Of a DNA stretch of 55,467 nt, positions 15,702 through 24,272 are shown one piece after another (positions within the stretch are counted from its first letter, which is position 1; every line of letters begins with the position of its first letter). The DNA is from a virus. The stretch spans positions 1 to 55,467 of the IMG/VR virus record IMGVR_UViG_3300033145_000719, one strand, 5' to 3'. The notes beneath the pieces were generated by a model. It worked only from the letters and a program-made list of their open reading frames with translations, did no database searches and had not been told where the DNA came from. Made by a program: the position numbers and the translations under genes.

Positions 15702-16121
15702 ATGAAGATTAAACTATTAGACAAAAACTGTATGCCCTACAAGAAGTACTACGGTGATGCTGGTTGGGATTTAAAAGCTAAACTTGATAAGCCAGTAGAA
15801 CTTTCTCCGTTTACACCGCAGACAATACCAACAGGAATAGCTGTAGAAATTCCCTACGGTTATGTCGGTGATATTCGTCCGAGAAGTAGTTTAGCTAGAA
15901 AAGGCGTAGTCGCACAGTATGGGACAGTTGACTCAACTTATCGAGGGGAAGTGAAAGTAACACTTATCAACCTCATCAGTCTTCCTGCAATAATCGAGCC
16001 TTACGAACGTATAGCTCAACTGGTCGTAGTTCCTGTTTTAACTGGCGAACTCAAAGAGGTAAATGTGCTTAGTAAAACAGAACGGGGTTCTTGCGGGTTT
16101 GGTAGTACAGGGAGATTTTAA
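15702..16121 (+). CDS. dut: Trimeric dUTPase
   Basis: 139 aa, standard length. All five motifs are visible: GDAGWDL (I), RPRSSLA (II), GTVDSTYRGEVKV (III, with the catalytic Asp), YERIAQLVV (IV) and RGSCGFGSTGRF (V). It hydrolyses dUTP to dUMP, keeping uracil out of DNA and feeding thyX. This fits the uracil-DNA-glycosylase fused to the phage polymerase. ATAAGGAGG precedes the ATG. TGTWACA box clusters flank the gene on both sides. Confidence 0.95.
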   Translation: MKIKLLDKNCMPYKKYYGDAGWDLKAKLDKPVELSPFTPQTIPTGIAVEIPYGYVGDIRPRSSLARKGVVAQYGTVDSTYRGEVKVTLINLISLPAIIEPYERIAQLVVVPVLTGELKEVNVLSKTERGSCGFGSTGRF

Positions 16122-16136
16122 ATGCTTTTACAGGTT

Positions 16137-16223
16137 TGTTACACTGTTACATCTGTTACAACCCTTGATACACAAGTGTTTTGTCTTGTAACAAACTTGT
16201 AACAGACTTTGTACTTTGTTACA
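16137..16223 (+). promoter_or_regulatory. Cluster of six TGTWACA boxes upstream of nrdD
   Basis: TGTTACA at 16137, 16145, 16154 and 16217; TGTAACA at 16187 and 16198. All lie within the 127-base gap between dut and nrdD. Confidence 0.65.
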
Positions 16224-16248
16224 AAATTAACGGAAAGGGGATGTTTCT

Positions 16249-18381
16249 ATGTCCGATGCAGTAAAACAACTATCAGTCGTAAAACGTGACGGTAGTATAG
16301 TACCATTTGATGCTTCTCGTATTAAGGAGGCGATACACCGAGCTTTTAAAGCCACTAACGAGGTAGATTACATTGACCTTGCAACTGGCATGGTGACAAG
16401 TACAGTAACGTCAAAAATCGTAGCTGATAGCCTGTCCGGTACAAACAAAGTGACAATAGAACAAATACAAGATATGGTGGAAGATGCGCTTATGTCATCA
16501 GGATTTAGCACAACTGCTAAAGCCTACATTCTTTACCGAGACCAAAGACGTCAAATAAGAGATATGAAATCTCTCGTTTCTCAAAATTTAATTGACGCCT
16601 ACCTGGACGAAGCTGATTGGCGTATAAAGGAAAACGCCAATGCAGGCTTTTCCCTTCAGGGAATGAATAACTATCTGGTCGGAGCACTTGCTGCAGAATA
16701 CTGGCTTGAAAAAATCTACTTGCCTGAAGTTAGAGATGCACATAAGAACGGAGACCTACACCTACATGACCTCGGAATAACTGCGCCGTACTGTATGGGT
16801 TGGGACCTTCACCAATTAATAGCAGAAGGTTTTAACGGAGTTCCTGGATACACGGAAGCAGCGCCTCCAAAACATTTCCGTTCTGCTCTTGGTCAGGTTT
16901 ATAATTTCCTATACACACTTCAAGGCGAGGCTGCTGGAGCACAGGCTTTTTCAAATTTTGACACCTACCTTGCTCCATTTATTAGGGCAGACAATTTAAA
17001 CTACGAGCAGGTAAAACAAGCCTTGCAGGAGACAGTGTTCAACTTGAATACCTCAACGAGAGTCGGGGGACAGTGTCCTTTTACCAACGTAACTCTTGAC
17101 CTAAAAGTACCGGAATTCATGGCTTCTGAACCAGTTATTATCGGCGGTAAGGCTATGCCGTATTCCTATGAAGATTGTCAGGAAGAAATGTCTATGTTCA
17201 ACAAAGCCTTTGCAGAAGTTCTGTACGAGGGTGATGCTGGTGGTCGTGGATTTACCTTCCCAATACCGACTTACAACGTAGGTCATGACTTCCCGTGGGG
17301 AACACCTGAAGTTACTGCGATATTCCGTACCACAGCCAAATACGGAAGTCCTTACTTCGCTAACTTCATGAACTCAGACATGCGTCCGGAAGACGTTCGC
17401 AGTATGTGCTGCAGGCTCAGGTTAGACACCTCACAACTTCTACGTCGCGGCGGCGGTCTTTTCGGCGCTAATCCTAAAACTGGGTCTGTCGGAGTTGTTA
17501 CGCTGAACCTCTCCCGTATTGGTTATCTAGCTAAAGATGAAGATGATTTCTTCGACAGGTTGGCTAAGGTCGCTGGATTGGCTGTTACAGCTTTAGAAGT
17601 TAAACGTAAAACTGTTGAGCGTTTTGCAGGTGCTGGATTATACCCGTTCACTTCACGTTACTTACGTGATGTGAAAAGACGTTTTGGTAAGTTATTTGCA
17701 AACCACTTTTCAACCATTGGCGTTGTAGGTGGTAATGAAATGTGCTTAAACCTCTTGGGAGTGAGTGTAACACATCCTGATGGTCAGAAATTTACTGGTA
17801 AAGTGCTGGACTTTTTACAAGAGTTTTGTTGCAATGCTCAAAAACGTACAGGAAGTCTTTATAACCTCGAAGCTACACCCGCTGAAGGGTGTTCCTACCG
17901 GCTTGCCAAAATTGATAAAGAAAGGTTCCCGAACATAATTGTTGCTAATGAAAAAGCATGGAAAGAGGGTGCTACCCCATACTATACGAATTCTACATTA
18001 CCTCCTGTAGATATGTCGGATGACATCTTTGAAGTATTACACAATCAAGATAAGCTTCAAGTTAAGTACACAGGTGGGACAGTAGTACATGTTTGGGTAG
18101 GAGAGACATCACCAGACCCTATAGCAAGTGCTGTACTTGTGAAACACATTTTCGAGAACTATGAATTACCTTACTTATCATTAACCCCAACATACTCCGT
18201 ATGTCCAACTCACGGTTATGTTTCTGGAAAACATGATACTTGTCCAAATTGCGGTGCTGAATGTGAAGTATACTCCAGAGTCGTTGGATACTATCGCCCT
18301 ATTAAACGCTGGAATGCCGGAAAGCAGGCAGAGTTTAGGGATAGGAAAACGTTTGACAAGTCGGTCCTGCGAGGTGATTAA
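16249..18381 (+). CDS. nrdD: Anaerobic (class III) ribonucleoside-triphosphate reductase
   Basis: 710 aa. The N-terminal ATP-cone (VVKRDGSIVPFDASRIKEAI) binds the allosteric effector. The central barrel has CRLRLDTSQLLRRGGGLFGA and TGSVGVVTLNLSRIGY. A zinc site (CPTHGYVSGKHDTCPNCG) precedes the glycyl-radical loop RVVGYYRPIKRWNAGKQ. It reduces NTPs to dNTPs using a radical installed by NrdG. It works only without oxygen, so the host grows anaerobically. ATG 16249 follows AAAGGGG. nrdG starts one base after the stop. Confidence 0.95.
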   Translation: MSDAVKQLSVVKRDGSIVPFDASRIKEAIHRAFKATNEVDYIDLATGMVTSTVTSKIVADSLSGTNKVTIEQIQDMVEDALMSSGFSTTAKAYILYRDQRRQIRDMKSLVSQNLIDAYLDEADWRIKENANAGFSLQGMNNYLVGALAAEYWLEKIYLPEVRDAHKNGDLHLHDLGITAPYCMGWDLHQLIAEGFNGVPGYTEAAPPKHFRSALGQVYNFLYTLQGEAAGAQAFSNFDTYLAPFIRADNLNYEQVKQALQETVFNLNTSTRVGGQCPFTNVTLDLKVPEFMASEPVIIGGKAMPYSYEDCQEEMSMFNKAFAEVLYEGDAGGRGFTFPIPTYNVGHDFPWGTPEVTAIFRTTAKYGSPYFANFMNSDMRPEDVRSMCCRLRLDTSQLLRRGGGLFGANPKTGSVGVVTLNLSRIGYLAKDEDDFFDRLAKVAGLAVTALEVKRKTVERFAGAGLYPFTSRYLRDVKRRFGKLFANHFSTIGVVGGNEMCLNLLGVSVTHPDGQKFTGKVLDFLQEFCCNAQKRTGSLYNLEATPAEGCSYRLAKIDKERFPNIIVANEKAWKEGATPYYTNSTLPPVDMSDDIFEVLHNQDKLQVKYTGGTVVHVWVGETSPDPIASAVLVKHIFENYELPYLSLTPTYSVCPTHGYVSGKHDTCPNCGAECEVYSRVVGYYRPIKRWNAGKQAEFRDRKTFDKSVLRGD

Positions 18382-18382
18382 A

Positions 18383-18976
18383 ATGCGTATTGGAGGATTT
18401 CTGAAACTATCTCTATGTGATTGGCCCGGGCACCCGGCAGCGGTAGTATTCACCCAGGGATGTAACTACCGCTGTCCGTGGTGTCACAACCCCTCTCTAG
18501 TTTATCCGGAGTGTTTCGGCTCACAAATACCGCAGGGCGATGTTCTGAAGTGGATTTCCGAAAATAAAGACATGTTGGATGGCGTAGTTGTTACAGGCGG
18601 TGAGCCGACTGTTCAGGAAGACCTGCCCGACTTTCTGAAAGAGCTAAAACGTATTGGTATGCCAGTGAAACTAGACACAAACGGTTCCAACCCGGAAATA
18701 GTTAGAGAAGCGCTGGAGACTGGTTTGGTGGAATGGGTAGCTGTTGACTATAAACTACCGTTTCGTCAATACGACATCGTTACATCCGAAGGTTCTGAAG
18801 CGGGTCTTACAGTCTTGAAAACTGCCCGCATGGTTTTGGACTTTGAGAAGGGTGTTGTGAGAACTACCATTGTACCTGATATACACACAGGCGAAATGCT
18901 CGCAGAGATGCAAGAGGATGTTGGCGCAACTATAGTAACACAACCATATGTAGCACCTAAATCAAATTTGAATTAG
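18383..18976 (+). CDS. nrdG: Anaerobic ribonucleotide reductase activase, radical SAM
   Basis: 197 aa from ATG 18383, behind GCGAGGTG. The radical-SAM cluster motif CNYRCPWC is visible near residue 28, followed by VVVTGGEPTVQEDL, the SAM-binding GGE motif. It generates the glycyl radical on NrdD using a 4Fe-4S cluster and S-adenosylmethionine. Family members that work on NrdD alone are of about this size. It is adjacent to and co-transcribed with nrdD. Confidence 0.92.
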   Translation: MRIGGFLKLSLCDWPGHPAAVVFTQGCNYRCPWCHNPSLVYPECFGSQIPQGDVLKWISENKDMLDGVVVTGGEPTVQEDLPDFLKELKRIGMPVKLDTNGSNPEIVREALETGLVEWVAVDYKLPFRQYDIVTSEGSEAGLTVLKTARMVLDFEKGVVRTTIVPDIHTGEMLAEMQEDVGATIVTQPYVAPKSNLN

Positions 18977-19042
18977 ATTAAAGACTTGCTAGAAGCAGTG
19001 TAGGAGGGAAGATGTGATGTTGTCCATAAAGGAGGTTTGTTT

Positions 19043-19345
19043 ATGAGTAAACTGAGATTTCAGTTGACTGAACAGCAAAAACAGTATCTGCCTGTAGTGG
19101 AGTGGTTGTTAGATTTCTATACCAATAGAGCAACAGGACGGAGTTACTTGATGGCCGTCGCGTTTATTAGGATGGCCTTGCGGCATCTAGGGACGCCAGT
19201 TCGTGTGTTTGACCATCGCCCGACATTAAGAGCAAGCCGACATATTCTGCAGATAATCAAGGATATCCTAGCGCAAGATAAGGAGCTTTTTAAGAGATGC
19301 GAATTCTGGACAGACGGGTTTATAATTCATGAGCAAAGAAGGTGA
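19043..19345 (+). CDS. Hypothetical protein, 100 aa
   Basis: No family recognised. It is basic and mostly helical (QQKQYLPVVEWLLDFY; ASRHILQIIKDILAQDKEL). ATG 19043 lies behind ATAAAGGAGG. It sits between nrdG and a very short gene in the early operon. Confidence 0.55.
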   Translation: MSKLRFQLTEQQKQYLPVVEWLLDFYTNRATGRSYLMAVAFIRMALRHLGTPVRVFDHRPTLRASRHILQIIKDILAQDKELFKRCEFWTDGFIIHEQRR

Positions 19346-19349
19346 AAGT

Positions 19350-19415
19350 ATGAGTGCAAAAGCCGACCTTAACCAGGTGGCAAAGGCTAGTAAAGAGTTG
19401 CTGGAAGGGGGGTAG
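19350..19415 (+). CDS. Possible 21-aa peptide gene ending in a repeat unit
   Basis: ATG 19350 follows GAAGGTG, and the frame MSAKADLNQVAKASKELLEGG ends at TAG 19413. That TAG occupies positions 2-4 of a 36-nt-type repeat unit, as do the stops of the helicase and Tnp_20-like genes, which supports real translation here. Function unknown. Confidence 0.35.
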   Translation: MSAKADLNQVAKASKELLEGG

Positions 19416-19436
19416 ACGCCTAAGACAGAGAACACC
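19412..19436 (+). repeat. Single 36-nt-type repeat unit (locus C)
   Basis: Block 1 reads GTAGACGCC at 19412 and block 2 reads GAGAACACC at 19428, again 16 nt apart. It is followed directly by the second copy of the 27-nt hairpin. Confidence 0.5.
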
Positions 19437-19441
19437 TGTCG

Positions 19442-19468
19442 TGCAGGGGAGAGTGGCCCCTGCCCGCC
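19442..19468 (+). repeat. 27-nt hairpin element, copy 2
   Basis: Identical over 27 bases to 9589-9615: stem GCAGGGG / CCCCTGC, loop AGAGTGG, then CCGCC. It precedes AGGGAGG and the start of the gene at 19497. Confidence 0.75.
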
Positions 19469-19496
19469 ATGCATTATAAAAGGGAGGTAATAAAGG

Positions 19497-19988
19497 ATGG
19501 ATAACCGCAACTGGCAGAAGGACTGGGAGTTGTGTCAGAAAGCTACTCCTGGGCCGTGGCTTGAGAGCGAACTAGGTGAAATGGGAATGCTTATTTGGGA
19601 TGCTAAATTTACTGCTGCGGCCCGTGAAGCCCTCCCATACTGGCTTAAACGGGTACAAGAGTTGGAAGCGCAGGTAGAATGGTGCAAGTGGGCAGAAGAA
19701 TGTCCTAAGAGCAAACATGGATTACTTCAGCGGGTACAGATGCTGGAATCACAGGTAGCAGTACTGCGAGAGGCGTTGGAACACTGCAAGGAAGCATTTG
19801 ATTGGACGTATTTTCAAGAAGAACTTGAAGCAATAAACAAAGCCCTCTCCACCACCGCAGGCCAAAGCTTTCTGGAACGAGTTGAAAAACTTGAAGCGGT
19901 GGCAAAGGCGGCGCGTAAATTTTTCTACAACAACCAATACGGAGATGCAGATATAGAGTTAGAAAAAGCTCTGGCCGCTTTGGAATGA
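19497..19988 (+). CDS. Coiled-coil hypothetical protein, 163 aa
   Basis: No family recognised. The N-terminus is Trp-rich (NRNWQKDWELCQKATPGPW), somewhat like small phage proteins of the 'ATPGPW' type. The rest is heptad-like coiled coil (RVQELEAQVEWCK, RVQMLESQVAVLREAL, RVEKLEAVAKAARK). Upstream lie the 27-nt hairpin and AGGGAGG. Confidence 0.6.
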   Translation: MDNRNWQKDWELCQKATPGPWLESELGEMGMLIWDAKFTAAAREALPYWLKRVQELEAQVEWCKWAEECPKSKHGLLQRVQMLESQVAVLREALEHCKEAFDWTYFQEELEAINKALSTTAGQSFLERVEKLEAVAKAARKFFYNNQYGDADIELEKALAALE

Positions 19989-20007
19989 AGTTAGGAGTGA
20001 ATGAGAA

Positions 20008-20250
20008 ATGTCAAGAATTTCAGTTTATGGCGTTTTGATGTTAACGTATAAAGGTTGGAAATTTATCAGACCTGGGAATGCAAGAGGAATAACTTATGAT
20101 TTGTTTATTGCACCAGATAATGAGGAGGGGTTATTGGAGGTCTTGAATCAGTTAGCAGAAATGGGATGGGAAGTAGTAACAGTAGTCGGCAATGGTACCG
20201 AACCGAAGTATCATATGGTTTATTTGAAACAGGAGGGTAGGCAAACATGA
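20008..20250 (+). CDS. DUF4177-like small protein, 80 aa
   Basis: The pattern EGLLEVLNQLAEMGWEVVTVVG resembles the DUF4177 signature (LN-x-x-G-x-x-GWELV). Such proteins are frequent in phages and have no known role. The stop overlaps the start of the next gene by 4 bases. Confidence 0.55.
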   Translation: MSRISVYGVLMLTYKGWKFIRPGNARGITYDLFIAPDNEEGLLEVLNQLAEMGWEVVTVVGNGTEPKYHMVYLKQEGRQT

Positions 20251-20444
20251 TTGACTACGACGTCACGAGACATTTTCTGTATGTCTTGCGCTGGGCAGTG
20301 TTGGCGGTACCTGGAGCAATGCTACTTGATATGACTCTGAAGCGGTTCCCGAAGGGAAATATCTATTTAATTATGGTGTTAACTCAAGTATTGTTGGGAG
20401 CACTGATCTTTTTCATTGATAGTTTGATTTTCTCACTAAGGTAG
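20247..20444 (+). CDS. Small two-helix membrane protein, 65 aa
   Basis: Two hydrophobic segments are visible: LRWAVLAVPGAMLLDMTL and IYLIMVLTQVLLGALIFFI, joined by a basic loop (KRFPKGN). It is translationally coupled to the DUF4177-like gene (ATGA overlap). The role is unknown. It is far from the lysis genes, so there is no reason to call it a holin. Confidence 0.6.
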   Translation: MIDYDVTRHFLYVLRWAVLAVPGAMLLDMTLKRFPKGNIYLIMVLTQVLLGALIFFIDSLIFSLR

Positions 20445-20464
20445 TTAGGTGGTGGGGAATTTTT

Positions 20465-20587
20465 ATGACAGAATTTGTGTGTAAAGTCAATAAACACAGG
20501 AGGCCGTTAAGCTATGATAATTATGAACATTGGCCTAGATGGTGTTTAAATGAGGAAGTGATACAAAATGGTACCATTCCCTGGTAA
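20465..20587 (+). CDS. Short hypothetical protein, 40 aa
   Basis: ATG 20465 opens a 40-codon frame beginning MTEFVCKVNKHRRPLS and ending at TAA 20585. It lies behind GGTGGGG and overlaps the first 20 bases of the methyltransferase gene, suggesting coupling. Rich in Trp and Arg. No family recognised. Confidence 0.4.
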   Translation: MTEFVCKVNKHRRPLSYDNYEHWPRWCLNEEVIQNGTIPW

Positions 20588-21122
20588 GAAGTATAATATT
20601 ATCTATGCTGACCCTCCTTGGCGATTTGAAACTTGGTCTGATAAAGGTAAGGGAAGGTCTGCTGAAAAACATTATCTTTGTATGTCACTGAAAGATATTA
20701 AGAAATTACCCATTAAAGATATAGCTGCTGATAATTGCACGCTATTTTTATGGGTCATCTTCCCATTGCTCAAAGAAGGGCTTGATGTAATGGAAGCGTG
20801 GGGGTTTAAATATAAAACCTGCGGCTTCGTTTGGATAAAAAAGAATAGAAAATCTAACGGCTTTTTCACCGGCCTTGGATACTACACAAGAGCAAATGCA
20901 GAACTCTGTTTATTAGGAACAAAAGGCAAACCGTTAAAACGACAATCAAAAGCAATTAGACAGTTGGTAGTCAGTCCAGTCAGAGAACATAGTAGAAAAC
21001 CTAATGAAGTCAGAGAAAGGATTGTAAAATTGTTTGGAGACTTACCTCGGATAGAATTATTTGCTAGGGAAACACCAGAAGGATGGAACGTGTGGGGAAA
21101 TGAGGTAATATGCAACCAATAA
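20568..21122 (+). CDS. MT-A70-family N6-adenine DNA methyltransferase
   Basis: 184 aa. Catalytic motif IV DPPW is visible in IIYADPPWRFETW; later motifs include TLFLWVIFPLLKEG, YTRANAELCLLGTKG and REHSRKPNEV. This family transfers methyl groups from SAM to adenine N6. In phages it is often a solitary protector against host restriction. No restriction endonuclease gene is nearby. ATG 20568 lies within the end of the preceding short gene. Confidence 0.88.
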   Translation: MVPFPGKKYNIIYADPPWRFETWSDKGKGRSAEKHYLCMSLKDIKKLPIKDIAADNCTLFLWVIFPLLKEGLDVMEAWGFKYKTCGFVWIKKNRKSNGFFTGLGYYTRANAELCLLGTKGKPLKRQSKAIRQLVVSPVREHSRKPNEVRERIVKLFGDLPRIELFARETPEGWNVWGNEVICNQ

Positions 21123-21164
21123 ATACAAAAGTAATGGTTGAGAAGTATAGGAGGTTGTTAAGCT

Positions 21165-21611
21165 ATGGTAATTATGAGCATTGACCCAGGAGGTACTACT
21201 GGATGGTGCGTTGTACAGTTGCCAGGGTTTGTAGCTACGGCGGGGCAGTGCCGGTCTGCAGTTGAGCTTATAGACGTTCTTGACCAACACAAGCCACAGG
21301 TAGTTGTATCCGAAGCCTTCCGCCTCTACCCCTGGCGTGCGAGAAACCTCTCATGGAACAGTATGCCTGCTGCTGAAATTATTGGTGCAGTGAAAACATG
21401 GTGTGACAAAAACAGCATAGAATACTGCGAGCAGCCAGCATCTTCCCGACAGATGGTAAGCAAAGAATGGTTACAGTCCTCTGGTCTATGGACACTCACT
21501 AAAGGAAAACCGCACGCCAGAGACGCCGCTCGCCACTTGCTTTATTACTGTGTTTCAAAAGGGCATGTAAATCCTAGCAACTTAGGTAGGAGGTCCGACA
21601 ATGCATCGTGA
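21165..21611 (+). CDS. RuvC-like Holliday-junction resolvase (RNase H fold)
   Basis: 148 aa. The acidic triad positions of the RuvC/RNase H fold are visible: MSIDPGGTTGWC (Asp), VVSEAFRLY (Glu) and KPHARDAARHLLYY (Asp). Phage RuvC-like enzymes cut branched DNA before packaging. AGGAGGTTGTTAAGC precedes the ATG. The end overlaps the next gene by 11 bases, and it lies beside the DNA polymerase. Confidence 0.8.
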   Translation: MVIMSIDPGGTTGWCVVQLPGFVATAGQCRSAVELIDVLDQHKPQVVVSEAFRLYPWRARNLSWNSMPAAEIIGAVKTWCDKNSIEYCEQPASSRQMVSKEWLQSSGLWTLTKGKPHARDAARHLLYYCVSKGHVNPSNLGRRSDNAS

Positions 21612-21891
21612 TTATTGCCATCTTGCACAGCAGCTAGAAAAGCTTGTTGAGAAGAAACAGGAAAAATACGGTGACAGTGTAACCCGTTCGGAGCAGATTC
21701 TTAAAATCCTTTACCCTAACGGTATACAGCCTGAGCAATACGGCGATGTGCTGCTGGTTGCACGCATACTGGATAAGTTAAGCCGTATAGCTACAGATAA
21801 ACATGCGTTTGGAGAAAGTCCTTATAAGGACTTGGCTGGCTACGGTTTGTTGGGATGGGCTAAGGATGAAAAACGTATTGAGGAGGTGTAG
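21601..21891 (+). CDS. DUF1599 (Nmad1)-like protein, 96 aa
   Basis: The sequence EKYGDSVTRSEQILKIL...LLVARILDKLSRIATDKHAF...SPYKDLAGYGLLG follows the DUF1599 pattern (YGDSF..., RLxDKLxR, DxxxDLAGYxLL). The family is predicted to be associated with nucleotide modification. The gene lies between the resolvase and DNA polymerase, consistent with a DNA-precursor role, but no modification pathway is otherwise obvious. Confidence 0.62.
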   Translation: MHRDYCHLAQQLEKLVEKKQEKYGDSVTRSEQILKILYPNGIQPEQYGDVLLVARILDKLSRIATDKHAFGESPYKDLAGYGLLGWAKDEKRIEEV

Positions 21892-21896
21892 TTTCA

Positions 21897-24209
21897 ATGC
21901 CGCTAACCGCTATAACTTTGTGTAGAGGTATAGACATGCGTCCTGAAGGTGCAGATTGTGAGAACTGCGGGTTGTCTGAATGTCCGTTCGTCCCTGGGGA
22001 CGGACCGGACACCGCAAGGATTGTAATCTGCGGCGAGGCTCCTGGTGACACAGAGGTGGCAAAGGGTATTCCTTTTGTAGGTAGAGCTGGACAGCTACTG
22101 GATGCTGTACTACAGGAGGTGGGGATTGACCGGAACAAGGAATGCTACATTACAAACGCTTGCCTTTGTAGACCTATACCGCATAGAACGCCTAAAGCTA
22201 AAGAGATAAGCGCTTGCAGACAGAGGCTTATTGCAGAGATTAAAAGTCGGGCACCGGAGCTGGTACTTGTGCTTGGTGCCGTAGCTCTACGTGCGGTGTT
22301 GAAGAAAGCGAGTATTGCTGCTGAGCGAGGTTTTATAGTTTGGTCGAGTGAGCTTGAAGCGTGGGTAGCTTCTACCTACCACCCTGCAGCAGTCCTGCGC
22401 AAGCCTGGGCTTTATATAGACCTCGTGAAAGACATCCGAAGGGCAGTGCAGGTGCTGGAAAAGCCTCCTGCTACACCATATTCCGTAGATGACCTACAGT
22501 ATGTCCTCATAGAAACACGTAACGATGTAGACATGCTTGTGGAAAGGTTAGCACAGGTTGGTGATATTGCACTTGACACAGAAGTGGCATCAGACGGTAG
22601 CATATTATGTAGCGGAATTTCATGGCGTTCAGGAACAGCAGTAGTTGTTACGGAAAAAGCTCTTAAAGACTCTTATACAAGAGAGCAACTAGGGCAGGCA
22701 ATACAGAAAAAGACTATCATTGGACACAACCTTAAGTACGACTTACAGGTCCTATGGCGTTATGGTATACGTGGTGTCAAAACAGGATTTGACACTATGC
22801 TTGCGCATTACACTATTGATGAGCGCAGAGGAACGCACAGTCTCAAGAAGCTGGCTAGGGAGTATTTCAACGCTCCTGACTACGCTAAAGATATTAAGAT
22901 GTATATTGACTCGATGGAAAATTGTCCTAAAGATATTATGTATCGTTATAACGCAGCAGATGTAAGCTACACATACGCTTTAGCTGAGGTTTTGCAGCAG
23001 AAATTAGATTCAAACGGCAGAAAGGTTCTTACGGAATTACTACATCCAGCAAGTGATGTTTTAGCTGAAATGGAGTACCTTGGCGTTATGGTTGATGTAA
23101 ACTACTTAGCTAAATTAGATAAAGAGTTATCCAAAGAAATAACGGATTTAGAAAAACAGTTATATGAGACTGCTGGTAGAGAATTTAACCCAAATTCGCC
23201 AAAACAGTTGGTGGAGCTTTTATATCACGAGTTAGAGCTACCTGTACCTGGTAGACTTTCTACCGATGTGGATGCTTTGAAAGCTATAGCACAGTACCAT
23301 CCGCTACCAGGTTTGTTGTTAAAGTATCGTGACAGGAAGAAGTTCCACTCAACATATGTAACAAGTCTCCGAGAAGCTGCGGACAATGATAACCGAGTGC
23401 ATACAACATTTAACCTGCACGGAACAGTTACAGGAAGATTGTCCTCATCTAATCCAATAAACCTCCAGAATATTCCACGTGAATCAGATGCAAGAAACAT
23501 TTTCGTAGCAACACCGGGATATACTCTTGTTCAGGGCGACTTATCGCAGGCTGAAGTAAGGGTGTTGGCATGGTTCTGTAAGGACAAAGGACTTATAGAG
23601 GCACTCTCTGCAGGAGGCGACATGCACATACGTACAGCGTGTTTAATGTTCAAGAAGAAGCCGGAGGAAGTTACAGATAAACTGCGAACTGCGGCAAAGA
23701 GGTTGACCTTTGGTATTATATATCAAATGAGTGTTCATTCGCTTGCTGACGAACTAAGTATTACAGCAACTGAAGCTGAAGAGCTTATTGAAAAGTTCTT
23801 TTCGGCCTTCCCAAAAGCACGAGACTGGATCAAATTAGTGCAAGACGAAGTTATGCGGACTGGTAAGATAACTACGCCGTTCGGCAGGACGAGGCGCTTC
23901 GACTTTGTAACCAGAGAGAACCGAAACAGTGTACTGCGGCAGGCTGCAAACACACCGATACAAAGCGTAGCTTCCGACATAACTCTTAAAGCCTTAATTC
24001 GATTGGGACGCAAATTGAAAGGTTCTGACGACACAAGGATGCTGTTGACGGTGCACGATTCTATAGTTTTGGAAACGAAGGAGGACGTACAGGAAGTAAG
24101 CAAAATGCTTCACGCAGAGCTTTGCCGTCCTGTATTGGATAATGTTCCTCTCAAAGCAGATATAAAGGTAGGACAAAGATGGGGGTCGCTGAAGGATATT
24201 GAATTTTAA
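21897..24209 (+). CDS. Uracil-DNA glycosylase (family 4) - DNA polymerase I fusion
   Basis: 770 aa. Residues 1-185 are a family-4 uracil-DNA glycosylase: Cys21/Cys24 and later cysteines for a 4Fe-4S cluster, GEAPGDTEVAKGIPFVGRAG, ITNACLCRPIPHRTP and STYHPAAVLR. Residues ~200-370 are a proofreading exonuclease with all motifs (ALDTEVAS; IIGHNLKYDL; RYNAADVSYTY). The rest is a family A polymerase: QGDLSQAEVRVLAW (motif A), RTAAKRLTFGIIYQ (B) and LLTVHDSIVLE (C). The 5'-3' nuclease domain of cellular Pol I is absent. This should be the replicative polymerase, coupled to uracil detection. ATG 21897 follows GAGGAGGTG. Confidence 0.93.
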   Translation: MPLTAITLCRGIDMRPEGADCENCGLSECPFVPGDGPDTARIVICGEAPGDTEVAKGIPFVGRAGQLLDAVLQEVGIDRNKECYITNACLCRPIPHRTPKAKEISACRQRLIAEIKSRAPELVLVLGAVALRAVLKKASIAAERGFIVWSSELEAWVASTYHPAAVLRKPGLYIDLVKDIRRAVQVLEKPPATPYSVDDLQYVLIETRNDVDMLVERLAQVGDIALDTEVASDGSILCSGISWRSGTAVVVTEKALKDSYTREQLGQAIQKKTIIGHNLKYDLQVLWRYGIRGVKTGFDTMLAHYTIDERRGTHSLKKLAREYFNAPDYAKDIKMYIDSMENCPKDIMYRYNAADVSYTYALAEVLQQKLDSNGRKVLTELLHPASDVLAEMEYLGVMVDVNYLAKLDKELSKEITDLEKQLYETAGREFNPNSPKQLVELLYHELELPVPGRLSTDVDALKAIAQYHPLPGLLLKYRDRKKFHSTYVTSLREAADNDNRVHTTFNLHGTVTGRLSSSNPINLQNIPRESDARNIFVATPGYTLVQGDLSQAEVRVLAWFCKDKGLIEALSAGGDMHIRTACLMFKKKPEEVTDKLRTAAKRLTFGIIYQMSVHSLADELSITATEAEELIEKFFSAFPKARDWIKLVQDEVMRTGKITTPFGRTRRFDFVTRENRNSVLRQAANTPIQSVASDITLKALIRLGRKLKGSDDTRMLLTVHDSIVLETKEDVQEVSKMLHAELCRPVLDNVPLKADIKVGQRWGSLKDIEF

Positions 24210-24225
24210 AAAGGTAGAAAAATAG

Positions 24226-24262
24226 AAAAAGCTCCCTAAGTTAAATGACTTAGGGAGCTTCC
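24226..24262. terminator. Bidirectional terminator between early and lysis operons
   Basis: AAGCTCCCTAAGT (24229-24241) and ACTTAGGGAGCTT (24248-24260) form a perfect 13-bp stem. On the minus side the run TTTTTCTATTTTTC follows; on the plus side CCTTTGTTT. It separates converging transcripts. Confidence 0.88.
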
Positions 24263-24272
24263 TTTGTTTATG

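Noticed and set aside
15590-16223. TGTWACA boxes as classical NrdR boxes
   Set aside because: NrdR sites are ~16-bp ACACWATATATWGTGT-type palindromes; these are 7-bp direct or inverted units with other sequence.
20247-20444. A second holin in the early region
   Set aside because: Two membrane segments alone are not enough; the gene lies in the replication operon and not with lysis genes.
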